Shown piece by piece: positions 24,879 to 33,184 of a stretch of 64,000 bases of DNA (position 1 is its first letter; each line of letters begins with the position of its first letter). The DNA comes from Candidatus Leptofilum proximum (GTDB lineage Bacteria; Chloroflexota; Anaerolineae; Promineifilales; Promineifilaceae). The translations under genes and the position numbers were made by a program. Under the pieces are notes generated by a model. It was not told where the DNA came from. It was given only the letters and a program-made list of their open reading frames with translations, and did not search any database. Where the stretch lies: assembly GCA_016710325.1 (NCBI GenBank), contig JADJXK010000002.1:1488001-1552000 (forward strand), read 5' to 3'.

Positions 24879-27611
24879 TTACTCTTCCCAGGCGGGCGGC
24901 TGGTTGTTATACACCACGTTGGTCACCAACCAGCGCTCATCGACCTGTTCCAGGGTGTAGGTCACATCCAGCGAGTACGGGCCACGCGTAGCGATTGGCT
25001 CACCACCCTCCCCCGCAAAGTCGGTGAAGGTGTACAGCACATCTTCCCAATTTTCGCGCACGGTCACCACCACCCGGTCCTCGGCCTGGATGTCGAAGGA
25101 GCGGTAGCTGGCGTTGATCCACTGCCGCCCGACGTACTGGCTGGCCTCACGCAAGGCGTCCAGCTCGGCGGCAAACTGCGCCTGCACGTCTTCACTGGCC
25201 ACGTACAGGTTGGTGGGTTCCAGGTACCAGAACGCCTGGCTGAGGCTGCTCTGGAAGTTGTAGATCGTTTGCTGGAAGTCAGCGTACTCCGTAGCGGTGG
25301 TGAAGAAGCTCTCCGTCCACTCCGGCAGCGGCGGCGCTTCGCCCTCGTCCAGCATGGTGCGCCATTTTTCGTCGGTCAGGCGATCATCGGCGGGCCAGGT
25401 GAATTCGTAGTAGGCAAACACGCCGCCCTTGGCCACTTGCAGCTGGATCGTGCCATCGTCGTTGATAAGCGGCACCACGGCGTAAATCTCGTTGATGCGC
25501 CCCACGGCTTCCTCCAGCACCACCGGGTTCGGGTTACCGTCCCCATCCGGATCTGGGGCTGTAGCGACGTCGGCGATAACGGCCGCTTGCGGTTCCTCGT
25601 CCATGATGGGCTGGGCAAACGGGTCTTCATCCTCGCGGTCAGCGGCGGCCATCGTCAGGTGCTCCAGCTCGCCACCGTAGAAGCGAATCAGGTTGTGCTC
25701 TTCTTCGGTCAGCGGCTCGCCGCGCAGCTCTTTTTCGGCCATCACCTGCAGGGCAGCGGCCAGGCTTTGCAGCCGCATCAGGCTGTTCAAATCCTGCTCA
25801 TCCAGCAGCTCACGCTCCTGCAAGCCTTCCAGCGTCATCGTGGTCAGCGCTTCCAGCCGGGCGAAAAATTCAGGCACCGGCTCGACGTAACCGCGCGCGG
25901 GCAAAGGTACGGGCGCACCACCGCCACCGCCCAGCTCGGCGTACACCTGCTTGGCGTAGAGGATGGTGTCGTGCTTCAGCTCGGCCCAGCTGCCCAGCGA
26001 GGTATTGAGCTGCTTGTCCAGCCACGCCTGGCTCTGCATGAACTGGGGATACCCTTCGCCAGGCTCCGCCAGCAGCGGTTCGAAGGTGTACAGCCAGGTG
26101 GTGTACAGCGTTTCCGTCCACTCCTCGGTGGTCAGGCCATCGACCCAGGTTTGCATCTTGTCCATTTGCTCCGGGTAGTTGGCGTATTCCGTCTCCCCCA
26201 GCTCTTCCAGGATGGCGTAGGCGCGATCGGAACCCATGGCGGCCATCACGTCCAGCCCCTTGGGCAGCATGCGTGGGTTTGCCGGCGTGCCGACGTTGCG
26301 GTAGATGAGCTGGCGGAAGATATAGGCATCGGGCACAAAACGCTGCCCCATGAAGCGGAAGCCCTTGGTCGTTTCTTCCACATCGTCGCCGACGCTGATA
26401 ACCAGCCCCAGGATTTGCGGCGGCGGCAGCTCATTGGCGGCTTCGATGAAGGCGTCCAGCTGGCTCTCATCGGCAATCGTGGCCAGGTCGGGCGTGGTGC
26501 CGTAGATGTCGTCGATCACCTCCAGGTATTGGAAGGCGGTCAGATCATCGCTGCGGCCGACAAAAAAGACGGTGGGATTGTAGAGATCGAGCCATGCTTG
26601 CAGGGCAGGCTGGCCGTTTACCTGGGCGGTGCGCAGCGCGTGCACCAGCAGCAGGGCGGCGCGGGTTTCGGCGCGGCCCACGTCGGGATTGTCGGTTTTG
26701 AGGCGGAAGGTCATACGGCCGTACCACATCATGCTCTTAAAGTAGGCGGTCAGCTCCTCGCTGATGGTGTAATGGCCGCGCGGGATGTACTGGGTGTAAT
26801 CCTCGCCAAACTCCAGGCCGGGGAAGAGCGGTGACTGCATGATGCCGGACGCCTCTTCAATCAGGGCCAGTTCTGCATCCACCAGCTCCTGGGCGTAGGC
26901 AGGCACTTCAATGGTGGGGTCCAGCAGCTGGCTGCCCACGCCGATGAAGGCGACGGTGCGCAGGGCAGCGTCTTCCCATTCAGTGCCTTGCAGCGCCTGG
27001 TATTGGGCGTCGGTCTGGGCCAGCATCGCCTGGTTCAGCTCGCGCAGCAGGGGGATAAATGCCTGGCGTTCGGCGGTTCGCAGCACCTTGTCGAACAGCA
27101 GATGGTAGACGTGCAGCAGCGAGTCGCTGGTGATGAAGGTGGGCACGTTGGCATAACGCGCCTGCTCGTAGACGGTGAAGAACTCTTTTTCCACGCCGGG
27201 ACTCACCACAAAGCCATCGGCCGCCAGCCGGTCCAACTGCTCCGGCGAGAGCACAAAGGGCACGGTGACGTTGCTCAGGTCGGGCGCGATGGGATCGTGG
27301 AAGATGGCGGGGGTGAGGTCAACGGCCGTTTCCCTGAACGTCGCAAATCTCGGCATCTCCGGCAGGCCTACTTCCGGTGCGGGCGGCTGCGGTGTGGCCG
27401 TCTCGCCGGGTGCCACGGTGGGAATCACGATGGTGGGCGTGAGCGCGGGCGGCGCGGTGGGCGAGGGCAGCGGGGTGGCTTCGGCGGGGGTGGAGACGGC
27501 CGTTTCTACTGGCAGGGTCGCCACCTCCTCCGGCACATCTTCACGGCAGGCCACAATGAGGCCCACCAGCATTAAGATCAGTAACAAACGTATAATCTGT
27601 TTTCTTCGCAT
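24879..27611 (-). CDS. DUF3160 lipoprotein
   Basis: A 910-residue exported protein with an N-terminal lipobox (LMLVGLIVAC, Cys22). A Pro/Thr/Ala-rich low-complexity linker (about 30-85) precedes a large, mostly helical DUF3160 domain (from about 100) with patterns such as FITSDSLLHVYHLLFDKVLR. The ATG at 27611 has GGAGTTGGA just upstream. An in-frame ATG 30 codons earlier lies inside a dispersed repeat and would hide the signal peptide. The molecular role of DUF3160 is unknown. It is coupled to the CapA-like gene, so both may act on cell-surface polymers. Confidence 0.9.
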   Translation of the reverse strand: MRRKQIIRLLLILMLVGLIVACREDVPEEVATLPVETAVSTPAEATPLPSPTAPPALTPTIVIPTVAPGETATPQPPAPEVGLPEMPRFATFRETAVDLTPAIFHDPIAPDLSNVTVPFVLSPEQLDRLAADGFVVSPGVEKEFFTVYEQARYANVPTFITSDSLLHVYHLLFDKVLRTAERQAFIPLLRELNQAMLAQTDAQYQALQGTEWEDAALRTVAFIGVGSQLLDPTIEVPAYAQELVDAELALIEEASGIMQSPLFPGLEFGEDYTQYIPRGHYTISEELTAYFKSMMWYGRMTFRLKTDNPDVGRAETRAALLLVHALRTAQVNGQPALQAWLDLYNPTVFFVGRSDDLTAFQYLEVIDDIYGTTPDLATIADESQLDAFIEAANELPPPQILGLVISVGDDVEETTKGFRFMGQRFVPDAYIFRQLIYRNVGTPANPRMLPKGLDVMAAMGSDRAYAILEELGETEYANYPEQMDKMQTWVDGLTTEEWTETLYTTWLYTFEPLLAEPGEGYPQFMQSQAWLDKQLNTSLGSWAELKHDTILYAKQVYAELGGGGGAPVPLPARGYVEPVPEFFARLEALTTMTLEGLQERELLDEQDLNSLMRLQSLAAALQVMAEKELRGEPLTEEEHNLIRFYGGELEHLTMAAADREDEDPFAQPIMDEEPQAAVIADVATAPDPDGDGNPNPVVLEEAVGRINEIYAVVPLINDDGTIQLQVAKGGVFAYYEFTWPADDRLTDEKWRTMLDEGEAPPLPEWTESFFTTATEYADFQQTIYNFQSSLSQAFWYLEPTNLYVASEDVQAQFAAELDALREASQYVGRQWINASYRSFDIQAEDRVVVTVRENWEDVLYTFTDFAGEGGEPIATRGPYSLDVTYTLEQVDERWLVTNVVYNNQPPAWEE

Positions 27612-27615
27612 TCCA

Positions 27616-27737
27616 ACTCCTCTGAAAATAATCCACAGATGACACAGATTTCGCAGATTAGAAGTAAATCTGTGTAATCTGCGAAATCTGTGGATTTTCA
27701 TTTATGGTGTTGAGCTTACGCTCATGTCGTCTCCTTC
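27616..27737 (-). repeat. 122-bp dispersed element, copy 1 (leader of DUF3160 gene)
   Basis: Matches 55896-56017 at 117 of 122 positions. On the minus strand it contains a GGAGACGAC ribosome binding site and a seven-codon open frame (Met-Ser-Val-Ser-Ser-Thr-Pro, stop) ending in TAAATG. Next come tandem words AATCCACAG, ATTTCGCAG and ATTACACAG with their reverse complements, and finally AGAGGAGT, which serves as the ribosome binding site of the DUF3160 gene. It lies 34 nt after the transglutaminase stop. Confidence 0.9.
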
Positions 27738-27771
27738 AAAAATAGGCCGCGGATTAACGCGGATTCTGCGT

Positions 27772-28677
27772 TCATCTGTATCCCTTCATTTCAAGGTCGA
27801 GCAGTGTTACGGGGACCGGCCCGGCAGCCGTGTAGCTGTTAATGACCGGCGGCACACGCAGACGGCCGTCACTCTCATACAGCGCCCGCACGCGTTCCCA
27901 GGCGGGCACGTCGCCACACGTCAGGGCGGCCACATCATCCAGCAAGCGGTAATCACCGGCCGACAAATCTTCATCTCGGCCTTCGATGAGGCCCCAGGCA
28001 TCCCACGGCAGCAGCTCCATGTTGTTGAGGGCGGCTACATCACGCACCAGGTTGCCGCGCACAAACCATAACCCGTGCATGTCATGAATGCCAAACGCCT
28101 CGGCGTCGGCATCGCCGCTGCGGCACAGCTGCCACGCCCGGCCACCCACGATGAACTGGTCACGCGGCACGTCCAGCGGATCAAACGGGATGGCCAGTTT
28201 GGCGCATTGCAGCTCATCCAGCTGGGCATCCACCAGCACCCAGCGCCCTTCGGCGGCGTGCCAATATTCGGCCACCCAGTGATCTTCATAGTGGTTGGGC
28301 AAGAAGTAACGGCCGAAACCACAGCGGGCCCGGGCGGGAATGTGGTGGTGGCGCAGAACGGCCGTCAGCAGCACAGAAAAGTCGCGGCAGTTGCCCACCA
28401 CCCGCTTTTCTGGTGGACGTGTTTCCGTCAGCGGCCGTGTATCCAGTTCGAGGAGACGCTTCAGCCGGGCAGTGCTGGTCCGCAGCTGCACCTCTTGCCG
28501 ACGTTCGTCGCTGAGAGCCACACCATACTGATCGGCCCAAAAAATGTGAATCATTAGTCCCTGGATCACGCAGCACAGCTCCGCCACGCTGCCAGGCAGG
28601 TTGTCCAAATAGCTTTTCAGCGCCCCGGCATCGGTCATGGGGCCGGGCTGGGTAAAAAAGGTTTGTGCACTGGTCAT
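27772..28677 (-). CDS. Transglutaminase-like superfamily protein
   Basis: A 301-residue soluble protein with the papain-like transglutaminase triad Cys97 (VGNCRDFSVLL), His133 (EDHWVAEYW) and Asp150 (WVLVDAQ). The spacing is normal for the bacterial family, which includes proteases and amidases. There is no signal peptide. AAGGAGG lies at ideal distance before the ATG at 28677; the gene starts 2 nt from the stop of the Nei-like gene, so the two are translated together. The substrate cannot be predicted. Confidence 0.9.
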   Translation of the reverse strand: MTSAQTFFTQPGPMTDAGALKSYLDNLPGSVAELCCVIQGLMIHIFWADQYGVALSDERRQEVQLRTSTARLKRLLELDTRPLTETRPPEKRVVGNCRDFSVLLTAVLRHHHIPARARCGFGRYFLPNHYEDHWVAEYWHAAEGRWVLVDAQLDELQCAKLAIPFDPLDVPRDQFIVGGRAWQLCRSGDADAEAFGIHDMHGLWFVRGNLVRDVAALNNMELLPWDAWGLIEGRDEDLSAGDYRLLDDVAALTCGDVPAWERVRALYESDGRLRVPPVINSYTAAGPVPVTLLDLEMKGYR

Positions 28678-28679
28678 GT

Positions 28680-29507
28680 TCAAGCCTCCTTTATCTGGCA
28701 GACCGGGCAAAAGTAAACGCTGCCGCCCAGGTATGCCTCTTTTTGAATGAGAGCGCCGCAGGCCGGGCAGGGCTGCCCCACCGTGTTTTTGCTCAAGATC
28801 GTCCGGTAACCACCGGGGCAGCCAAACAGATCACGCTCGGTGTCCCGGCCGCCGCAGTTGGTCATTTCACGCAGCACGCTTTTAACGGCGCGGAACAGCT
28901 GCTCTTGTTCTACGGCCTTCAGGCTGTCCATCTTGCGCCGGGGATTAATTTTAGCAGTCCACAAAATGTCTTGCAGCACACCGTTGCCCAGGCCAGGGAT
29001 ACGCTGCTCCGTAGCCAGAAAGGCTTTGGCGGAAAGTTTGGCCAGGTCTTCGGGGAGCAGCGAATCAAAATGGACCCGGTCAAAGGCATCAGAGAGGGGA
29101 GACGGCCGTTCCCGCCCCAACCGGTAATCTTCAAATCCTACCGGCTCGCCCTGCTGCACGCAAAACAGGCAGCCCCACATCTGAATGGTGGCCACCAGGA
29201 CCGAATTATCTTCAAACGCCAGCAAAAGCTGGTGCCGGGCCGGACGCTTTTCACCGGCCGGGTAAAAGCGCAGGGCAGCGCTGCAAATCAGCTGCATCTC
29301 GTCTGCTATTATTTCCACCTCACCGGCGCAGGCTGCGGCCGTGCGGATCGTTCGACCGCCCAACCGGTCATGATACGTGGCCGGATCGCCGGTGTACCAG
29401 GCAAATTTATGGGGTGACTGATTGGCAACGACCTGTTTGATGCGCTTGCCAACCAGCGTCTGGTTAATTTGTCCGGCAAGAACAACTGCTTCTGGCAACT
29501 CGATCAT
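28680..29507 (-). CDS. Fpg/Nei-family DNA glycosylase-like protein lacking the N-terminal Pro
   Basis: A 275-residue member of the formamidopyrimidine-DNA glycosylase/endonuclease VIII family. It has an N-terminal beta sandwich, a helix-two-turn-helix stretch (IPGLGNGVLQDILWTAKINPRRK region) and a C-terminal zinc finger with CPACG and CPVC near 247-270. The family nucleophile is normally Pro2 (Met-Pro-Glu). Here the start reads Met-Ile-Glu-Leu-Pro-Glu, so that Pro is absent, although Glu3 is kept. A longer start upstream has no resemblance to the family. It forms a unit with the transglutaminase gene, and the next gene upstream ends 16 nt away. Confidence 0.88.
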   Translation of the reverse strand: MIELPEAVVLAGQINQTLVGKRIKQVVANQSPHKFAWYTGDPATYHDRLGGRTIRTAAACAGEVEIIADEMQLICSAALRFYPAGEKRPARHQLLLAFEDNSVLVATIQMWGCLFCVQQGEPVGFEDYRLGRERPSPLSDAFDRVHFDSLLPEDLAKLSAKAFLATEQRIPGLGNGVLQDILWTAKINPRRKMDSLKAVEQEQLFRAVKSVLREMTNCGGRDTERDLFGCPGGYRTILSKNTVGQPCPACGALIQKEAYLGGSVYFCPVCQIKEA

Positions 29508-29523
29508 CTGCTCTTTTTTCTCC

Positions 29524-30228
29524 TTAATTGTATTGCACCACTTCCGGCAAGCTGCGGGCACTGTGCACCACGCTCTGCACTTCCTTGGGCAGCGGGGCAA
29601 TCCCATCAAAACCGGTGCGGGTGACAAAGTCGGCCAGCATTTGGCGCAGCGCTTCCGGCTCCCAGGCGGCAATTTTGGCCACGGTATCCGCCCCGGCATC
29701 GTAGTACAGGCGGGCACGGATGCCCTTCAGGCCGCTCAACCGCGAGAGATCGGACAGCTTCACCAATTCAAGGATAGTTTGTGGAGGAACGGCCGTAACC
29801 GCCGCCAGCTGCTGCCGGGCTTCGGGAGTAGCACCATTCGCCAGCATTTGCTGCACGTCCACGATGCCACGGGAGGCCAACTTCGCAAGACAGTCTGGAT
29901 CAACGCCGCGAAACTCCTTCAGGGGAAAGATCCGGCGCGTTTTGGCCGTCATTTGTTCGCGGATGTGATGAGCCGTCTCGGCCAGGTCGGTTTGCCCGGT
30001 GAAGTGGTAGTACAGAATTAGCCCGCGTACGCTTTTGCCGCTCGAACCAGGCTGCCGGGTATCAAGTTCATCGGCATAGTCGAGCAGATCTTGGGGAACG
30101 GCCGTAGCCAGCTCCTTTTCCTCTGCCAGATACGCTTTAAACTGCCGCACCTGGGCGGTTAGCTCGGCCACCACGTGGGCTTTCTTGCCCCGCTTACGCA
30201 AGAATTGTTCAAAGGTCGGTTCACTCAT
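29524..30228 (-). CDS. Helix-hairpin-helix-containing protein of unknown function
   Basis: A 234-residue, mainly helical soluble protein. The C-terminal half has two helix-hairpin-helix-like stretches: FRGVDPDCLAKLASRGIVDVQQML (about 105-128) and LSGLKGIRARLYYDAGADTV (about 165-184), as in DUF4332-type proteins. The N-terminal half (1-90) is charged and helical. AAGGAG precedes the ATG. It heads a unit with the Nei-like glycosylase, so a DNA-related role is plausible but not shown. Confidence 0.78.
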   Translation of the reverse strand: MSEPTFEQFLRKRGKKAHVVAELTAQVRQFKAYLAEEKELATAVPQDLLDYADELDTRQPGSSGKSVRGLILYYHFTGQTDLAETAHHIREQMTAKTRRIFPLKEFRGVDPDCLAKLASRGIVDVQQMLANGATPEARQQLAAVTAVPPQTILELVKLSDLSRLSGLKGIRARLYYDAGADTVAKIAAWEPEALRQMLADFVTRTGFDGIAPLPKEVQSVVHSARSLPEVVQYN

Positions 30229-30358
30229 CGCTTTCTCCTTTGCCTGTATTGTAAAAAAACAGGGCTGCCCGCTCCTCTATCTAAAGATATGTTTTGAACT
30301 TCTGGCCGGTGATAGAACCAGAACAGAGAGAAAGTGGTGATTAAAATCATGCGGACTT

Positions 30359-30721
30359 GTGTTTGGGGTTGGCTTTTTGGTGGCTCCAGTATGGACCATG
30401 GACCTGTTTGACGTCACCCTGGAGCCCGGTGGCATCTTGATGACCCAGCTTTTGGCGGCAGCCTTCCTGGGCTACGCTGCCCTGAACTGGGTGGGGCGCA
30501 ACTACGCGGTTCCGGAGGATGTGCGTTCACTCATCGTGGCGAACTTTGTGATGAACGCGGTAGGCTTTGTGGTGATTCTGATCCAGAAGCTGGACGGCGT
30601 TGGCAATGCCTTGTGCTGGGTACCAATCGCCCTTTACCTGGTGTTTGCCCTGGCCTTTGGCTACAGCCTCGCGGTCAAGAGCACTTACGAAGAACCCACC
30701 ATGCGCACCAAACACGCCTAA
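30359..30721 (+). CDS. Small membrane protein, possibly 5'-truncated paralogue of the 35655 gene
   Basis: A 120-residue protein with three hydrophobic segments. Alignment by eye with the protein encoded at 35655-36044 is clear: FGVGFLVAP against FGIGFAPDT, QLLAAAFLGYAALNWVGR against QLLGAAVFGLALQNWLVR, LIVANFVMNAVGF against IILANFIGHGGAA, and a final KHA in both. The other protein begins with 31 extra residues forming a first membrane helix. Here the frame is closed by TGA 26 nt before the GTG start, so this copy lacks that helix. No good ribosome binding site is seen. It may be a decayed gene. Confidence 0.65.
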   Translation: MFGVGFLVAPVWTMDLFDVTLEPGGILMTQLLAAAFLGYAALNWVGRNYAVPEDVRSLIVANFVMNAVGFVVILIQKLDGVGNALCWVPIALYLVFALAFGYSLAVKSTYEEPTMRTKHA

Positions 30722-30753
30722 GGTAAAACAGTCGGTGGCGCGATAATACAGCA

Positions 30754-30790
30754 AAAAACGGCTGGCGCGTTTGTGGCGCCAGCCGTTTTT
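30754..30790. terminator. Bidirectional Rho-independent terminator
   Basis: A perfect 12-bp stem, 30757-30768 paired with 30776-30787, with a 7-nt loop. It is flanked by an A6 run on the left and a T5 run on the right, so it can serve the plus-strand gene ending at 30721 and the minus-strand gene ending at 30816. Confidence 0.9.
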
Positions 30791-30815
30791 GAGTCTATGG
30801 GCTGTATTGGCTCTG

Positions 30816-31088
30816 TTACTTGCGGATAAAGAGGCGCTTAAAAGCGAGCCGTTTTTCCGGGAACAGAATGTAAAAGACGGAACCGGCGGCCACACCATAA
30901 GCGGCCGTCGCCAGCAGGCACACAATCAGCTGTGCCAGAATGCCGGAATGCCCATAATAACTCAAGCCCCAGCGAAGAATAATGCTGCTCACCATTGTGC
31001 CCAACATGGCCGCGACTAAAACGGCCGTTAACCACAAACGTTCTTCATCTGAGAGATTTTCTAACCATATCTGCCATTTTTTCATCAT
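30816..31088 (-). CDS. Small two-helix membrane protein
   Basis: A 90-residue protein with a charged N-terminus (KKWQIWLENLSDEERLWL), two membrane helices (about 20-42 and 48-75) and a basic tail. No family recognised. An AGGA ribosome binding site lies 8 nt before the first ATG. The gene is convergent with its neighbour across a shared terminator, which supports it as a real unit. Confidence 0.65.
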   Translation of the reverse strand: MMKKWQIWLENLSDEERLWLTAVLVAAMLGTMVSSIILRWGLSYYGHSGILAQLIVCLLATAAYGVAAGSVFYILFPEKRLAFKRLFIRK

Positions 31089-31425
31089 GCCGGTGATCCT
31101 ATCGTTAAACTAAATTTCCCTCGAATACTCTCATGGCGCGTTTACACAGGCAAACGCAGCGCCGAACTTGGGAATAGTACCGCCTAAATCTAACAAACTA
31201 TCTTGTGCTCGTTTATGGGTAAAAATTATCTTCATCAGGAGGGGCAATGTCTTTTGTCACTTGCCGCCCGGCCTGAACGCCGCCTACCATGCCGTTATGG
31301 GTTATCAGGCTCACTTTCGGCAAGGCGTCGAAGCTGCGGCAGATGTCCACCTTACTCCCAATCTCCTCCGCCAGGCTCCCCGCCCAATTGGCCGTTGAGC
31401 TGCCTATCATACGGAGGAAAATACC
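31089..31425. other. Gene-free stretch upstream of universal stress gene, with 9-codon leader frame
   Basis: No protein of recognisable family is encoded in 337 nt. One item stands out: AGGAGGGG at 31237-31244, a nearly ideal ribosome binding site, is followed at 31247 by ATG and nine codons (Met-Ser-Phe-Val-Thr-Cys-Arg-Pro-Ala) and TGA at 31274-31276. It could be a leader peptide for the stress gene or the remnant of a broken gene. No repeat family is present here. Confidence 0.4.
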
Positions 31426-32340
31426 ATGTTCCAAAAAATATTGGTTCCGTTAGATGGTTCTGAACTGGCCGAACAGGCTTTAGAACCGGCCCTCATGCTG
31501 GCGGAAGAGGCCAGTGGCGAGCTGCTGCTGTTAAGCATTCCTTATCTCAAACACCTGTTTGTCAGCGAGCGGGCGGGGTACGGTTTGTTGTGGCCAGACC
31601 AGTCGGTCGCCCATACGCACGAGGAGCTGGCGGCCTATTTACTGGGCTTGCAGGCCAGACATGCCTACGCCGGGTGCAGCTGGCTCACTCAAATTGTGGA
31701 TGGTGACGAAGCCAGCGTGATTGTGGATACGGCCGCAGCCCAAAATGTCGACCTGATCGTGATGTCTACCCACGGCCGCAGCGGTTTCTCTCACTGGTAT
31801 TTTGGCAGCGTCACGGAGAAAGTGCTGCAAAGCGCCCCCTGCCCGGTGCTGGTGCTGCGCGAGGCACGGCCGTTTCGCCACATTCTCATCACCCTGGATG
31901 GCTCGCGGCTGTCTGAACGTGCCCTGGCGCCGGGCCTGGCGCTGGCCCACTGCTTTGATGCCCCAGTTACCCTGCTGCGCGTCGAAGAGCCGGAAGAGCT
32001 GGACCCGGCTTTTCTGCGCGAACTGGATACGCACGAACGCGGACTGGGCAGCCAGGCGTATGATACCTTTTACTACCGCACGGAAAACTACCTGGCAGAA
32101 GTTGCCGAGCGACACCAACCCTTTTGCCGTCAGCCGCTGAAGCAGCTGGTCATGAGCGGGTCGGCTGCCAATGAAATTTTGGCCGCCATTGACAATTCGG
32201 ACGTGGATGTGGTGGTGATGGCCACACACGGCCGTACCGGCCTGCGCCGCTGGGTCTTTGGCAGCGTGACTGAAAAAGTCATGCGCCACGCCCGCGGGGC
32301 CGTCCTCATCGTCCGGCCGCCCAGCGCTGATCTTGTCTAG
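31426..32340 (+). CDS. Universal stress protein with two tandem UspA domains
   Basis: A 304-residue cytoplasmic protein made of two Usp domains (about 1-145 and 150-304). Each begins with the KILVPLDGSELAEQAL-type strand-helix (ILITLDGSRLSERAL in the second). Each carries the ATP-binding signature, STHGRSGFSHWYFGSVTEKV in the first and ATHGRTGLRRWVFGSVTEKV in the second, so both halves probably bind nucleotide. GGAGG precedes the ATG at 31426. The ICMT-like gene follows 32 nt downstream. Confidence 0.94.
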   Translation: MFQKILVPLDGSELAEQALEPALMLAEEASGELLLLSIPYLKHLFVSERAGYGLLWPDQSVAHTHEELAAYLLGLQARHAYAGCSWLTQIVDGDEASVIVDTAAAQNVDLIVMSTHGRSGFSHWYFGSVTEKVLQSAPCPVLVLREARPFRHILITLDGSRLSERALAPGLALAHCFDAPVTLLRVEEPEELDPAFLRELDTHERGLGSQAYDTFYYRTENYLAEVAERHQPFCRQPLKQLVMSGSAANEILAAIDNSDVDVVVMATHGRTGLRRWVFGSVTEKVMRHARGAVLIVRPPSADLV

Positions 32341-32372
32341 TGAACCGGATAACCAAACAAACGAGGCCATTC

Positions 32373-33071
32373 ATGGAGCAAACAAAACCTAAGGTGACAA
32401 CGGCCGTACTGGCCCAAATGCTGTTTTTTATCTTCGTCGTTCCCTTTCTGCCGCTGCTCATTTCCTGGCGCTGGGATTGGTGGGAAGGCTGGGTTTTTGC
32501 CCTGGCGTATATCCTGAGCTTCTTCATTAGCCGGTTGTTGGTTGCCCGGCGGCACCCCGACCTGCTGGCCGAACGGGCCCGCTTTGCTCAGCAGCCAGAC
32601 GCCAAGCCGTGGGACAAATGGCTGGCCCCCGTGGTGGGATTAGGCAGCGCTGTGATTCCCCTGGTGGCCGGGCTGGATGCCCTGTTGGGCTGGTCATCCC
32701 CGTTTAGCCTGCCGGTGAAAGTGGTGGCCCTGCTGGTGATTCTGGCGGGGTATACCCTCAGCTCGTATGCTCTGGTGACGAACCGTTACTTTTCCGGCAT
32801 GGTGCGCATCCAACATGAGCGCAACCACCACGTGATCAGCAGCGGCCCCTACCACTGGATGCGCCATCCCGGCTACGCAGGCGCCCTCATTACCTACCTG
32901 GCCGTCCCCTTTTTCCTGGATTCGCTGTGGGCGCTGGCGCCCGCGGTGTTAATCTCCAGCCTGCTCATTGTGCGCACGGCCTGGGAAGATGCCACACTGC
33001 AAGCCGAACTGGATGGTTACCAGACCTACGCCCGGCAGGTGCGCTACCGCTTGCTGCCGGGGGTGTGGTAG
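32373..33071 (+). CDS. ICMT/PEMT-type membrane methyltransferase
   Basis: A 232-residue protein with five to six membrane helices. It has the C-terminal signature of isoprenylcysteine carboxyl methyltransferase and phospholipid N-methyltransferases: ISSGPYHWMRHPGYAGAL (about 162-179), then an acidic stretch and YQTYARQVRYRLLPGVW. SAM binds at this His/Arg/Pro motif in the family. In bacteria without prenylated proteins it may methylate lipids. The ATG at 32373 follows GAGG by 7 nt. A GTG at 32340 overlapping the previous stop is possible. Confidence 0.87.
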   Translation: MEQTKPKVTTAVLAQMLFFIFVVPFLPLLISWRWDWWEGWVFALAYILSFFISRLLVARRHPDLLAERARFAQQPDAKPWDKWLAPVVGLGSAVIPLVAGLDALLGWSSPFSLPVKVVALLVILAGYTLSSYALVTNRYFSGMVRIQHERNHHVISSGPYHWMRHPGYAGALITYLAVPFFLDSLWALAPAVLISSLLIVRTAWEDATLQAELDGYQTYARQVRYRLLPGVW

Positions 33072-33104
33072 GCTGTCGACAAATAGTAGCGAACCCATAC
33101 GAAG

Positions 33105-33156
33105 ATTGGACCATTTTACTTTTACGGCAGCCTGTTCTTGAACAAAATGGTCCAAT
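33105..33156. promoter_or_regulatory. 13-bp perfect inverted repeat upstream of lon-like gene
   Basis: ATTGGACCATTTT at 33105-33117 and its exact reverse complement at 33144-33156 flank a 26-nt spacer, 28 nt before the start codon of the protease. The arms are too far apart for a simple terminator. They fit a two-site operator or an mRNA structure. It is not a CIRCE element. Confidence 0.6.
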
Positions 33157-33184
33157 TTTGCCCTCTCACTAAGGAGTGTGTGCC

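Noticed and set aside
25269..26834. A 521-codon plus-strand frame opposite the DUF3160 gene
   Set aside because: Composition is Gln/His/Arg/Gly-rich as expected of an antisense shadow in GC-rich DNA; no start signal and no family resemblance.
31213..31434. 73-codon minus-strand frame upstream of the stress gene
   Set aside because: No ribosome binding site, no recognisable family, and it overlaps the start and leader of the stress gene.
33105..33156. CIRCE or HrcA site before the Lon-like gene
   Set aside because: CIRCE is TTAGCACTC-N9-GAGTGCTAA; arms and spacing here are different.
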